Shown here piece by piece: positions 27,073 to 35,304 of a stretch of 54,088 nucleotides of DNA; position 1 is the stretch's first letter, and every line of letters begins with the position of its first letter. A program made the position numbers and the translations under genes. The notes beneath the pieces were generated by a model. It was not told where the DNA came from. It searched no databases and worked only from the letters and a program-made list of their open reading frames with translations. Location of the stretch: the NCBI RefSeq assembly GCF_000255495.1, contig NZ_AHYZ01000080.1, positions 1 to 54,088 on the forward strand, in the 5' to 3' direction. This stretch comes from Liquorilactobacillus vini DSM 20605. Its GTDB lineage: Bacteria; Bacillota; Bacilli; Lactobacillales; Lactobacillaceae.

Positions 27073-28344
27073 TTAAAGACTAGCGGCAAGACTCTCATCA
27101 AGGATCTTGAGAGCTTGCTGCAATTGATTCTTTTCAACAATTAATGGTGGAATAAAGCGAATCACATTATGCTCAACTCCGCAGTTTAGTAAAATCAATT
27201 TGCGTTTCAAGGCTTCTTGTCTAATTTTAGCAACCAGCTCAGTTAACGGTTGCTTTTGGTCAACTGAGCGAAACTCTACCCCAATCATTAGGCCCAAGCC
27301 TCGGACACTGCTGATCACTGGATATTTTTGCTGCAACTGGCGCAACCCTTGCTTAAAGAATTCACCTTTCTGGCGAACAGTCGTTAAAAATTCTTCGTCC
27401 ATTATATCTAAGACTGCCACTCCTGCGGCACAAGCCAGTGGATTTCCGCCAAATGTCCCACCATGAGCTCCTGGCAGCCATTGATCCATATACTTTGTCT
27501 TCCCTAGCACAGCACTCAAGGGCAAGCCATTCGCAATTCCTTTGGCAGCAGTCAAAATATCTGGTTCAATCCCATAATAATCCTTGGCAAACAAGTAGCC
27601 CGTTCGACCATAACCAGATTGGATTTCGTCAAAAATCAGCAGAATTCCATATTGATCGCAGATTCGCCGCAATTCAGCTAAAAACGACTTAGGAGCTGGT
27701 AAATAGCCGCCTTCCCCTTGAACTGGCTCAACGATAATACAAGCTGTTTGTTGTGGAGTTAAAATATTAGTAAATAATTGCTGCAGCTGATCCAAACACC
27801 GTTGAATTTCTTGCTGTTCATTCAATTTAGAATTATCAATGTCTGGAAAATCAACATGATAAACCGGTGGCAAAACACCTTCATAGTTTTGACGATAACG
27901 AGCATTGGAAGCCGTCAAAGCTGCTGTTAACAAAGTCCGACCATGAAATGAACGAGAAAAAGCAATAATTCCATTGCGCTTTGTCACACTCAATGCTAGT
28001 TTGACAGCTCCTTCATTAGCTTCAGCTCCACTGTTTGAAAAATAGGCCTTATAATCCTGACCCACACGCTTGGTCAACTTTTCAGCCAACTCAATGTAAG
28101 AAGGATAATAAACTACATTATGTCCACCATGAATCAATTGCTGCAATTGTTCTTCAATCGCAGTCACAATTTTAGGATGATTATGACCGCAATTGACGAC
28201 CCCCACTCCGGCAGCAAAATCCAAGTAACGTTGACCATCCTCACCCAGCAAATAAATTCCTCGACCCTTAGTAACCCCAAGTTCAGTTGCACGAGCAGCC
28301 ACTGGTGGTAAGACTGCTAAGGATCTTTCATATAAAGTTTTCAT
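27073..28344 (-). CDS. Class III omega-aminotransferase (acetylornithine/ornithine/GABA type)
   Basis: PLP enzyme of about 423 residues moving a terminal amino group to 2-oxoglutarate. Seen: DFAAGVGVVNCGHNHP, FSNSGAEANEGAVKLA (phosphate binding), SFHGRTL, EPVQGEGGY, FDEIQSGYGRTG with the Asp contacting PLP, AAKGIANGLPLSA with the Schiff-base Lys, and GTFGGNPLACAAG. Sequence alone does not separate ornithine, acetylornithine and GABA transaminases. The operon context (guanidino-modifying enzyme, RocB-like hydrolase) suggests an ornithine-like or omega-amino substrate. I use the ATG at 28344, nine bases after GGAG; a GTG two codons upstream is too close to the Shine-Dalgarno. Confidence 0.85.
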   Translation of the reverse strand: MKTLYERSLAVLPPVAARATELGVTKGRGIYLLGEDGQRYLDFAAGVGVVNCGHNHPKIVTAIEEQLQQLIHGGHNVVYYPSYIELAEKLTKRVGQDYKAYFSNSGAEANEGAVKLALSVTKRNGIIAFSRSFHGRTLLTAALTASNARYRQNYEGVLPPVYHVDFPDIDNSKLNEQQEIQRCLDQLQQLFTNILTPQQTACIIVEPVQGEGGYLPAPKSFLAELRRICDQYGILLIFDEIQSGYGRTGYLFAKDYYGIEPDILTAAKGIANGLPLSAVLGKTKYMDQWLPGAHGGTFGGNPLACAAGVAVLDIMDEEFLTTVRQKGEFFKQGLRQLQQKYPVISSVRGLGLMIGVEFRSVDQKQPLTELVAKIRQEALKRKLILLNCGVEHNVIRFIPPLIVEKNQLQQALKILDESLAASL

Positions 28345-28373
28345 TTTCACCGTCTCCTAAAACTGGTCTAATC

Positions 28374-29114
28374 CTACATAACTTTTGAAATAAACTCTTT
28401 GGTCCGCGGATTAGCTGTTTCTTTGAAAATATATGCTGGACTACCGCTATCAGCAATTTGGCCTTGATCCATAAATATGACCTTGTCAGCTACTTCCTGA
28501 GCAAAGCCCATTTCATGCGTAACAATAATCATGGTCATTCCCTCGGTAGCCAGTTTTTCCATAACTTGCAGAACATCGCCGACCATTTCGGGATCCAGTG
28601 CTGAAGTCGGCTCATCAAACAACATTACTTCTGGATCCATCGCCAATGCCCGGGCAATTGCCACCCGTTGTTGCTGCCCACCAGAAAGCGATTGCGGATA
28701 AGCATTGGCTTTGTTCTTCAAACCAACTTGTTCCAACAAATCAAGTGCCTTTTTCTGGGCAGCTTGTAGCGAGGAAATCTTTAATTTAATTGGTGCAAAA
28801 GTAATGTTTTCCAAAACTGTCTTATGCGGAAAAAGATTGAACTGTTGGAAAACCATTCCCATCTTTTGTCGCAAAGCACGCAATTTTTCTTTACTAGCGG
28901 CGCTGAGGTCCTGGTTTTCAAAAATTACCTGTCCAGAAAAGTCCTCTAAGCGATTCAAGCAACGTAATAAGGTACTTTTTCCGCCACCAGATGGTCCAAT
29001 TAAAACGACTTTTTCGCTTTTTTTAACGGTGAAGGAGATGTCTTTTAAAACGACATTTTCCCCGTATGCTTTCTTTAAATTTTTGACTTCAATAATATTT
29101 GGCTCAACTGTCAT
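28374..29114 (-). CDS. Polar amino acid ABC importer, ATP-binding protein
   Basis: A 246-residue ATPase of the GlnQ/ArtP group. Walker [11 protein letters not shown]-loop [18 protein letters not shown] (typical of this group), signature LSGGQQQR, Walker [14 protein letters not shown] and switch His in [10 protein letters not shown] are all intact. It energises import with the permease and lipoprotein encoded just upstream on the minus strand (14-base gap). GGAG is ten bases before the ATG. Substrate is not readable from this subunit. Confidence 0.92.
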   Translation of the reverse strand: MTVEPNIIEVKNLKKAYGENVVLKDISFTVKKSEKVVLIGPSGGGKSTLLRCLNRLEDFSGQVIFENQDLSAASKEKLRALRQKMGMVFQQFNLFPHKTVLENITFAPIKLKISSLQAAQKKALDLLEQVGLKNKANAYPQSLSGGQQQRVAIARALAMDPEVMLFDEPTSALDPEMVGDVLQVMEKLATEGMTMIIVTHEMGFAQEVADKVIFMDQGQIADSGSPAYIFKETANPRTKEFISKVM

Positions 29115-29128
29115 CTTATAAACTCTCC

Positions 29129-29815
29129 TTAATTGCTTTGGATATATTTACGGCCCATTTTTTTCTCAATGAATTGCATCAACTGCGACAACAAAAATGT
29201 CAGTACAAAATAAATTGAAGCAGCAACAATCAGTGGTGGGACAAAATTGTACAGTGTCCCACCAACTCCTAACGCTTGGGCAGTGACTTCTTGAACACCG
29301 ATATAAAATAAAACCGATGACTCTTTAATCAGTGAAATAAATTCATTACCCAAAGCAGGCAAGATATTACGCACCGCTTGCGGCAAAACAATCGAAAACA
29401 TCGTCGTTTTTTCGCTTAACCCTAATGACAAGCCGGCTTCAGTCTGACCGCGTGAAATCGAAATAATCCCTGAGCGGAAAATTTCAGCTGTATAAGCCCC
29501 AGAATTAATCCCTAAAGCAATCGAACCAGGAATCACGCGATCAAGTCCCGACCCTAGAAACTGAACTTGGGGTACAGAAATTACTTTTGATAAAGTATAA
29601 TAAATCAGCATTACCTGAATCATTGAAGGTGTTCCACGAACGATTGCAATATAAACACGTGCTAGATACTCAAAAACTTTTAACTTTGAAAGCCGCATCA
29701 TAACAAATAATAAACCTAATAAAATACCGATCAGGATGCCAATAATTGAAATTATAATCGTTTGGGCCGTTCCTTCAAGAAATACTGGATAATACTGTTT
29801 CATGAAACCGAACAT
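29129..29815 (-). CDS. Polar amino acid ABC importer, permease
   Basis: A 228-residue permease of the HisM/GlnP type with five membrane helices. The family block is [23 protein letters not shown] near the middle, and the EAA loop [42 protein letters not shown] contacts the ATPase. It probably forms a homodimer, as only one permease gene is present. GGAGG is eight bases before the ATG. It lies between the binding-protein gene (24 bases) and the ATPase gene (14 bases). Confidence 0.92.
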   Translation of the reverse strand: MFGFMKQYYPVFLEGTAQTIIISIIGILIGILLGLLFVMMRLSKLKVFEYLARVYIAIVRGTPSMIQVMLIYYTLSKVISVPQVQFLGSGLDRVIPGSIALGINSGAYTAEIFRSGIISISRGQTEAGLSLGLSEKTTMFSIVLPQAVRNILPALGNEFISLIKESSVLFYIGVQEVTAQALGVGGTLYNFVPPLIVAASIYFVLTFLLSQLMQFIEKKMGRKYIQSN

Positions 29816-29839
29816 GAACTTCCTCCTTAAAAATCAAAC

Positions 29840-30667
29840 TCATTTACCATATTTGTCTTGTAAAACCTGTGCTTGCTTTAACATTTTAGCCATTTTTCCA
29901 TTATTTTGCAATTTTATTAAGACTTTATTAATTCTTTTGAGCAAAGCCTTATCCGACTTTCTGACTGCTATATTAACTGAACGTTGATCTTTAGGAGTTG
30001 TCAGTTTAACTTTAGCAACTGCATATTTATTAGGAAACTGTCTTAAATAATTATCAGCAATTTCATTCTCAACAACGACGCCAGCTAATTTTCCTTGCGA
30101 AAGTTCAGTGGTTAAACTGGTCAAAACTGATTCCGTGACCACATTCGCACCTTTGATCTGCTGTTTAGCAATGGATTCTTGCGTTGTTGTTTGCTGGGCA
30201 CCAATTTGTTTACCTTTTAATGAAGCAATTGTATTGTAGGTATTAGCATCCTTTTTTTGAACCAATAAAACATTTTTAACTGTATAATATGACCGCGAGA
30301 AAGCTACTACTTTGCGCCGTTGTTTAGTTGAAACCATGCCAGCCAAAATCATGTCGATTTTATTATTTTTTAACTCTGAAATCAGTGAAGGAAATTCGGT
30401 ATTTTCAATTTTTAATTTGACGCCTAAGTTATCAGCAATTTTTTCGGCAATCAGCATATCATAACCAACGATCTTCTTTTGCCCATTTTTAACAATTGGA
30501 AATTCAAATGGTGCATAATCAGCTGAAGTCCCAACTGTAATTGTTTTTTTATCCTGAATTTTTTTGACACTATTATCTTTGCTGCTGCTCGAACAACCAG
30601 CTAAAATTAGACTGGTAATTAAGCCCGTCCCAACAATTGCTAAAACTTTTTTCCATCCCTTTTTCAT
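29840..30667 (-). CDS. Amino acid-binding lipoprotein of the ABC importer
   Basis: A 275-residue solute-binding protein (SBP family 3). It has a lipoprotein signal (KKGWKKVLAIVGTGLITSLILAGC, lipobox LAGC), then the domain pattern TVGTSADYAPFEF...GYDMLIAEKIADNLG and DMILAGMVSTKQRRKVVAFSRSYY. The ligand site usually has an Arg contacting the alpha-carboxylate; KQRRK is at the expected place. Ligand unknown; by operon context an arginine- or ornithine-type compound is inferred. GGAGG precedes the ATG. It follows the DDAH-like gene by 15 bases. Confidence 0.92.
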   Translation of the reverse strand: MKKGWKKVLAIVGTGLITSLILAGCSSSSKDNSVKKIQDKKTITVGTSADYAPFEFPIVKNGQKKIVGYDMLIAEKIADNLGVKLKIENTEFPSLISELKNNKIDMILAGMVSTKQRRKVVAFSRSYYTVKNVLLVQKKDANTYNTIASLKGKQIGAQQTTTQESIAKQQIKGANVVTESVLTSLTTELSQGKLAGVVVENEIADNYLRQFPNKYAVAKVKLTTPKDQRSVNIAVRKSDKALLKRINKVLIKLQNNGKMAKMLKQAQVLQDKYGK

Positions 30668-30682
30668 AGCTTGCTCCCTCCG

Positions 30683-31522
30683 TTATCCGCGACTCAGCGG
30701 AAAAGTCATGCAGTGTGGCCCCCCACCTGCTTTAAGCGTTTCTGTAATATCCAATTCAATAACATCAATTCCATGAGCTTCCAATTGACGATTAACAGTT
30801 TTATTTTGTGCTAATGATAAAACCCGCTTTTCTCCAAGACTCTCTAAATTACAGCCATGTTGAAAAATAGCTGCTTCTTTTACTGGGATAATCTCAATTT
30901 CTAATCGATTAAGCAATTGCAAAAAAGTAGCCGGTAAGCCTTGACGATAGGCAACTGCTAAGTGATCTGCGACTAAATTGAAACACATATCTAAATGCAA
31001 GTAACGCGCATCAGCAGGAACTGGATAAACGTGATAGCCATATTTAGCTAATCCAGCTTGAACCTCAGAAAAACCTTTCTGATCGGTCCTGGCAATCATC
31101 CCTAAAGCGATTGTCTTTTCATTTAAAAAAGCAAAGTCACCTCCTTCAAAAAAGCCATTTTTAACTTCAACAATTTTAGGAATTCCTAGTTCCGCCATCT
31201 TTTTTTCATATGCTTGACGTTCAAAAAATCGCAAGCTTTCCTTAAAACGTCCTAAAATATAGCCTTCTTTAACACAACCGCCAAAATCACGGGCAAAAAC
31301 CGAATTTGTCATTGACGGGTCAGTAGTCAGTTCTTCAACTTCAACTCCTGCTTCAGCATATGCATCCAGTAATTGTTGATACTCAGCCATTAACTTGGAC
31401 TGGTTTAATGGCTGATCAGCATACTTTTTTGAAATTTCGTTAATTGGTGCAGCCATTTGCAAAAAAGTTGGTGGACAAGTTAGGACACGGTTTAATTTAC
31501 TAGTTCCATCTTTAACAAACAT
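30683..31522 (-). CDS. DDAH-like amidinotransferase-fold hydrolase
   Basis: A 279-residue pentein-fold protein similar to dimethylarginine dimethylaminohydrolases and arginine deiminase relatives, which cut a guanidino group to give citrulline plus an amine. The catalytic set is intact: FEGGDF (Glu126/Asp129), His176 in YLHLDMCFN, and nucleophile Cys271 in GGGPHCMTFPLSR. It also has FARDFGGCV near the substrate lid. This suggests a true hydrolase, on arginine, a methylated arginine or a related guanidino compound; sequence alone cannot choose. GGAG precedes the ATG. It starts four bases after the RocB-like gene, so translation is probably coupled. Confidence 0.85.
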   Translation of the reverse strand: MFVKDGTSKLNRVLTCPPTFLQMAAPINEISKKYADQPLNQSKLMAEYQQLLDAYAEAGVEVEELTTDPSMTNSVFARDFGGCVKEGYILGRFKESLRFFERQAYEKKMAELGIPKIVEVKNGFFEGGDFAFLNEKTIALGMIARTDQKGFSEVQAGLAKYGYHVYPVPADARYLHLDMCFNLVADHLAVAYRQGLPATFLQLLNRLEIEIIPVKEAAIFQHGCNLESLGEKRVLSLAQNKTVNRQLEAHGIDVIELDITETLKAGGGPHCMTFPLSRG

Positions 31523-31526
31523 TTGA

Positions 31527-33170
31527 TCACTCCTTAGTTGCTTGCCAAACTTGCTGGGAAAATTTGCGAATCAAGGTTGGCAAAATGTTGAATGAATATG
31601 GTTTATAAACTCTTTCTTTCCAAGTATGGGCACCTTTTCCATAGACACCGATATCTATAGCTGGAATTGCTAGCTTGCGCATTTGAGCAAAAGGCAGCGG
31701 ATAGATTTGCTCTGCCAACGGAAAGTTTGCTTGCAAACGACTCAACTCTTCGCTGGTTTCATCAATCGCTAAATAACTACTGTCCGATAAATAAGGGAAA
31801 AATTCCTTAAGTTTGATTTCAGCTTGATTTTGTGATTCCTCTAAAACCTTGAGCAACTGTTGGTAAACCGTCGTTGTTTTTTTAACACTGTTGTGCGGAC
31901 AAAATGGTGGTGCAATAAATAAAACAACCTTTGCGTGATTATCATTAAGATGCTGATCTAAAAAATCAATCAATTTAAAACCAACTTGACGCCGATCAAA
32001 TTGATCCGCTTGTTGAGCAAACTCCGCAACTAAAGCTGCTGAATTCAAACCCTGCCTTTCTAAATAAGCCAAATACTCAACCAGGGTGTAAACAAACAGC
32101 TGCTTATTTTCCGCAACTGCTGGCATCCCTAAGGCAGAGAAAAATTTCTGTTGCCGCTCTGCCAGTTTTTTAAGCAGCTGTTGGCCAGCTTTCTCAATTG
32201 CATTTTTGAATAATCTTAAAGTATCAGCTGCTGGCCGTTGGTAAGTAAAAGTATTGAAATACATTTCAGTTACTTTGGCAGTTTGAACATTATAAAAATC
32301 TTTTTGGTCTCGCAGTTGCAAACAAGCTGACGGTAAGACTTCTTCATTGGGAATTCTTTCAACAAATTTGGGATTATTATTGAGCAGTAAATTGATTTGA
32401 CTAGCAATTAAGGTTGAATCAATCCCAGAATAAGTATTGCCAACGTGGGTTTCGATTCCTTTGATGTAACAGCAAGTCAGCATCTTGCCTGCTGCTCCAT
32501 AATAAACGTACTTGTTGTTATCTCCAGCATATTTAGGACTGTTAAAATCCGTGTTAATGGCAGTCACATACTTCAAACCCTGCTCGATCTGCAAACGATG
32601 CAGTTCACTTAAGCCTGCAATCACCCCACTGTGATCATTTTCCTCAACACAATTTCCCATGAACAAAAGATTACCAGCAAGTTCAGCAGGATGTTCGCTA
32701 AAATATAATAAATTAGCTAAATTTACTGCATCACCACTTTTCATATCTAACGCCCCACGCCCAAATAACCAATCACCTGACTGAGCGTCAGCTTGCACTT
32801 CATGATCAGCTTGATAACTTGCAAAATACTTCTCCAAAGCAGTTGGATCAAAGGCTGAAGCTTCAAGAGAACCAAAATCCTCGATCCCAACAGTATCAAA
32901 ATGAGAATGGTAAATGATCGTTCGACAGCAACCCGGCTTTTTTAACAACGCAAAAACATTTTTGCGGTTTAACTGATCATGCGGCAAGGATTGCGTCCAA
33001 ACCCAATCTGGATGTTGCTGAAAGATTGGAAAGCTTTGTAAAATCTTCACTAATTCATCAGCTAAATCAATTTCACCAGTTGTTCCGTTAACACTGTTAA
33101 TTGAAACTAAATGTCGTGTTAATAATTCTATTTGCTCCGCTTGTGGTAAAGCATGTAATTGCTGATACAT
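31527..33170 (-). CDS. RocB-like M20 metallopeptidase/amidohydrolase
   Basis: A 547-residue M20-family zinc enzyme of the RocB branch, longer than usual M20 peptidases. Seen: YHSHFDTVG (His90, Asp92), FGRGALDMKSG (Asp142, bridging), and NCVEENDHSG (Glu176/177, catalytic base region); a late His lies in GKGAHTWKERVYK. RocB of Bacillus belongs to the arginine/ornithine utilisation regulon but its reaction is poorly defined. Here it probably removes an acyl or aminoacyl group from an imported amino acid (inferred). First gene of a six-gene operon, behind a consensus promoter; AGGGGG precedes the ATG. Confidence 0.82.
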   Translation of the reverse strand: MYQQLHALPQAEQIELLTRHLVSINSVNGTTGEIDLADELVKILQSFPIFQQHPDWVWTQSLPHDQLNRKNVFALLKKPGCCRTIIYHSHFDTVGIEDFGSLEASAFDPTALEKYFASYQADHEVQADAQSGDWLFGRGALDMKSGDAVNLANLLYFSEHPAELAGNLLFMGNCVEENDHSGVIAGLSELHRLQIEQGLKYVTAINTDFNSPKYAGDNNKYVYYGAAGKMLTCCYIKGIETHVGNTYSGIDSTLIASQINLLLNNNPKFVERIPNEEVLPSACLQLRDQKDFYNVQTAKVTEMYFNTFTYQRPAADTLRLFKNAIEKAGQQLLKKLAERQQKFFSALGMPAVAENKQLFVYTLVEYLAYLERQGLNSAALVAEFAQQADQFDRRQVGFKLIDFLDQHLNDNHAKVVLFIAPPFCPHNSVKKTTTVYQQLLKVLEESQNQAEIKLKEFFPYLSDSSYLAIDETSEELSRLQANFPLAEQIYPLPFAQMRKLAIPAIDIGVYGKGAHTWKERVYKPYSFNILPTLIRKFSQQVWQATKE

Positions 33171-33206
33171 GAATTGATCCCCCTGACTCTCTTTAAATTT
33201 AGTCGA

Positions 33207-33235
33207 ATTATAATTTATGCAAAAGCTAATGTCAA
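33207..33235 (-). promoter_or_regulatory. Full-consensus sigma-A promoter of the rocB-like operon
   Basis: Minus strand: TTGACA (33230-33235), exactly 17 bases, TATAAT (33207-33212). Every consensus position matches. The leader to the ATG at 33170 is about 30 bases. Confidence 0.9.
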
Positions 33236-33460
33236 TTTATATAACACAAACCTAAAAGCTGGCATTTTTATGCTTTCACATGAATTTTCACTTAAATATT
33301 TCGTATCTGAATAAAAAATTGCTTTCTTGTTTTAAAAAATTAATTTATAAGATGTATAGGTCTTCTAACATGGCTTGCAAGTTATTTAAAAACAAATTTT
33401 TTGGGGTGCCCAATTATTGATTCTTAATTTCTTAGCGTCCATAATTCAAATAGGCAAAAC

Positions 33461-33500
33461 AAAAAAGTTGTGATCAACTATTGCTAATCACAACTTTTTT
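33461..33500. terminator. Terminator of the YheH/YheI-type exporter operon
   Basis: Perfect 14-base arms (AAAAAAGTTGTGAT/ATCACAACTTTTTT) around a 12-base loop, just after the stop codon of the minus-strand ABC gene. Confidence 0.88.
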
Positions 33501-33516
33501 GTTTTTTATTTATTTG

Positions 33517-35304
33517 TTATTTGTTTTGCTGATGCTGCAGTTGATACATTTTAAAGTATTGTCCGCGTAATTCCAGTAACTGCTGATGAGTCCCACGTTC
33601 AACAATCTGGCCATGATCCAAGACTAAAATTAAATCAGCATCTTCAATCGTCGATAAGCGGTGGGCCACAATGAGCGTTGTCCGATTTTTGCGCATTTTG
33701 GCTAGACTTTTTTGAATTAGTTTTTCAGTTTGCGTATCTAAATTAGCAGTTGCTTCATCAAGAATCAATATTTTAGGATCCCGGACAATTGTTCGTGCAA
33801 ATGCCAGCAGTTGGCGTTGCCCTGCTGAATAAGTCATCCCTCTTTCGGAAACCGGCTGGTGATAAGTTTCTGGAAGATCCGCAATAAATTTATCTGCTTG
33901 AACAAATTCAGCGGCTTGCTTAATTTGCAAATCAGTCATTTTTTGATCAAACATACGAATGTTTGATGCAATATCTCCATAAAATAGATATGGTTCCTGC
34001 AAAACTAAGCCAATTTTTTTTCGTAGCTCTTGTTGACGATATTCTCGAATATTATGATCATCAATTTCAATCGAACCTTTTTGAAATTCATAAAACCGCA
34101 TTAATGTATTAATTGTTGAACTTTTACCACTTCCAGTCTGACCGACAAAAGCAATTGTCTGACCAGGATAAGCAACAAATGAAATATCTTTTAAAATCGG
34201 TTTACCAGGCTGGTAAGCAAACCAAACATGCTTAAATTCAATTTTTCCATTAGTGATCTTAAAAGCTGACTCTTCATTTTGTATTGGAATTTTAAGTGGT
34301 TCATCAATTATTTTAATAATTCGACTGCCGGCAACCATTCCATCTTGAAAAAAAGTCAAATAATTCATTACATCGCTCATTGGATTAAAAAAGGCCTGCA
34401 AGTAGGAAATAAAAGCATAAATCAAACCCGCTTGCACAAAAATTGTTTGACTTTTAAAACCAAAATGAGCCAAGGTTATCCCTTCGGCTAATAGAAACAT
34501 CAATGTTACCACCGGATAAAGCAGTAAAGACTCAACTTTGATCATTGCCAAGCGGCTTTGAAAATATTTTTGATTGGTCTTTTCAAAATCCTTTTGAATT
34601 CTAACTTGCTGGCGAAATTGCTGAATTATGTCGATTCCAATCAAATCTTCATTAAGTTTCGCATTCAAATGGCTTAATAATTCCCGCATTTGTCGATATA
34701 TTTTTGAACTAAATTTTTGATAATAAATGATCACTAAACATAATACCGGCAAAAATAATAGCATCCAGCTAGTCAACATTTGATCAGTCAACCACATCGC
34801 AATCACTGCCGAAATAATTGAAAAACTGGCTACCAATAGCGACAAAAACAACATCCAAAAATTATACAGCGTTTTAGTATCGTTAGTAACTCGGGAAATA
34901 ATGGCTCCAGCCGGCGTCTGATCAAAGAATGTCATTCCAACCTGCTGCAGCTTAGCAAATAAATCCACCCGAATCTTTTCAAGCGAACGTTCCGCACCCA
35001 TTGAGTAGGAAAACGATTGAATAAATTGTAATCCCGCTTTCAGTAAGGTTCCTAAAAAATACAAGCCGGCAAACGCTAATAAGATTTGTAAACTAGCAGA
35101 TTTGTTAGTTAAAACATGATCCATATAAAATTGCAGCAGCCTTGGCAGCAGAACATTCAAAACACTTAAACCAGCAGCTGCCAAAATTGCAATCACAAAT
35201 TGCCATTTAAATTGTAGAGCATATGGCCATAGTCTTTTAATGATCAGCCATTGTTCTTTGAAAGTAAATGATTTACTCCAAACTGACTTGCCTTTTTCAG
35301 TCAC
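33517..35304 (-). CDS. Heterodimeric ABC exporter subunit with intact ATP site (YheH/LmrD type)
   Basis: A 595-residue half-transporter: six membrane helices, then an ATPase domain with Walker A GQTGSGKSS, signature YSAGQRQL, Walker B ILILDEATANLD with the catalytic Glu, and switch His in IVAHRLSTI. It pairs with the upstream gene, whose Walker B Glu is Asp, to make an asymmetric multidrug-type exporter as in BmrCD and LmrCD. The GTG start at 35304 lies inside the 3' end of the partner gene (8-base overlap), with AAGGTG seven bases upstream, so translation is coupled. Substrate not predictable. Confidence 0.9.
   Translation of the reverse strand: MTEKGKSVWSKSFTFKEQWLIIKRLWPYALQFKWQFVIAILAAAGLSVLNVLLPRLLQFYMDHVLTNKSASLQILLAFAGLYFLGTLLKAGLQFIQSFSYSMGAERSLEKIRVDLFAKLQQVGMTFFDQTPAGAIISRVTNDTKTLYNFWMLFLSLLVASFSIISAVIAMWLTDQMLTSWMLLFLPVLCLVIIYYQKFSSKIYRQMRELLSHLNAKLNEDLIGIDIIQQFRQQVRIQKDFEKTNQKYFQSRLAMIKVESLLLYPVVTLMFLLAEGITLAHFGFKSQTIFVQAGLIYAFISYLQAFFNPMSDVMNYLTFFQDGMVAGSRIIKIIDEPLKIPIQNEESAFKITNGKIEFKHVWFAYQPGKPILKDISFVAYPGQTIAFVGQTGSGKSSTINTLMRFYEFQKGSIEIDDHNIREYRQQELRKKIGLVLQEPYLFYGDIASNIRMFDQKMTDLQIKQAAEFVQADKFIADLPETYHQPVSERGMTYSAGQRQLLAFARTIVRDPKILILDEATANLDTQTEKLIQKSLAKMRKNRTTLIVAHRLSTIEDADLILVLDHGQIVERGTHQQLLELRGQYFKMYQLQHQQNK

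Larger units (their letters stand above)
33171..33516. other. 346-base spacer between rocB-like operon and ABC exporter
   Basis: Holds the rocB-like promoter (33207-33235) at one end and the exporter terminator (33461-33500) at the other. The AT-rich middle (33241-33455) shows no open frame with a ribosome binding site and no clear RNA structure. Confidence 0.6.
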
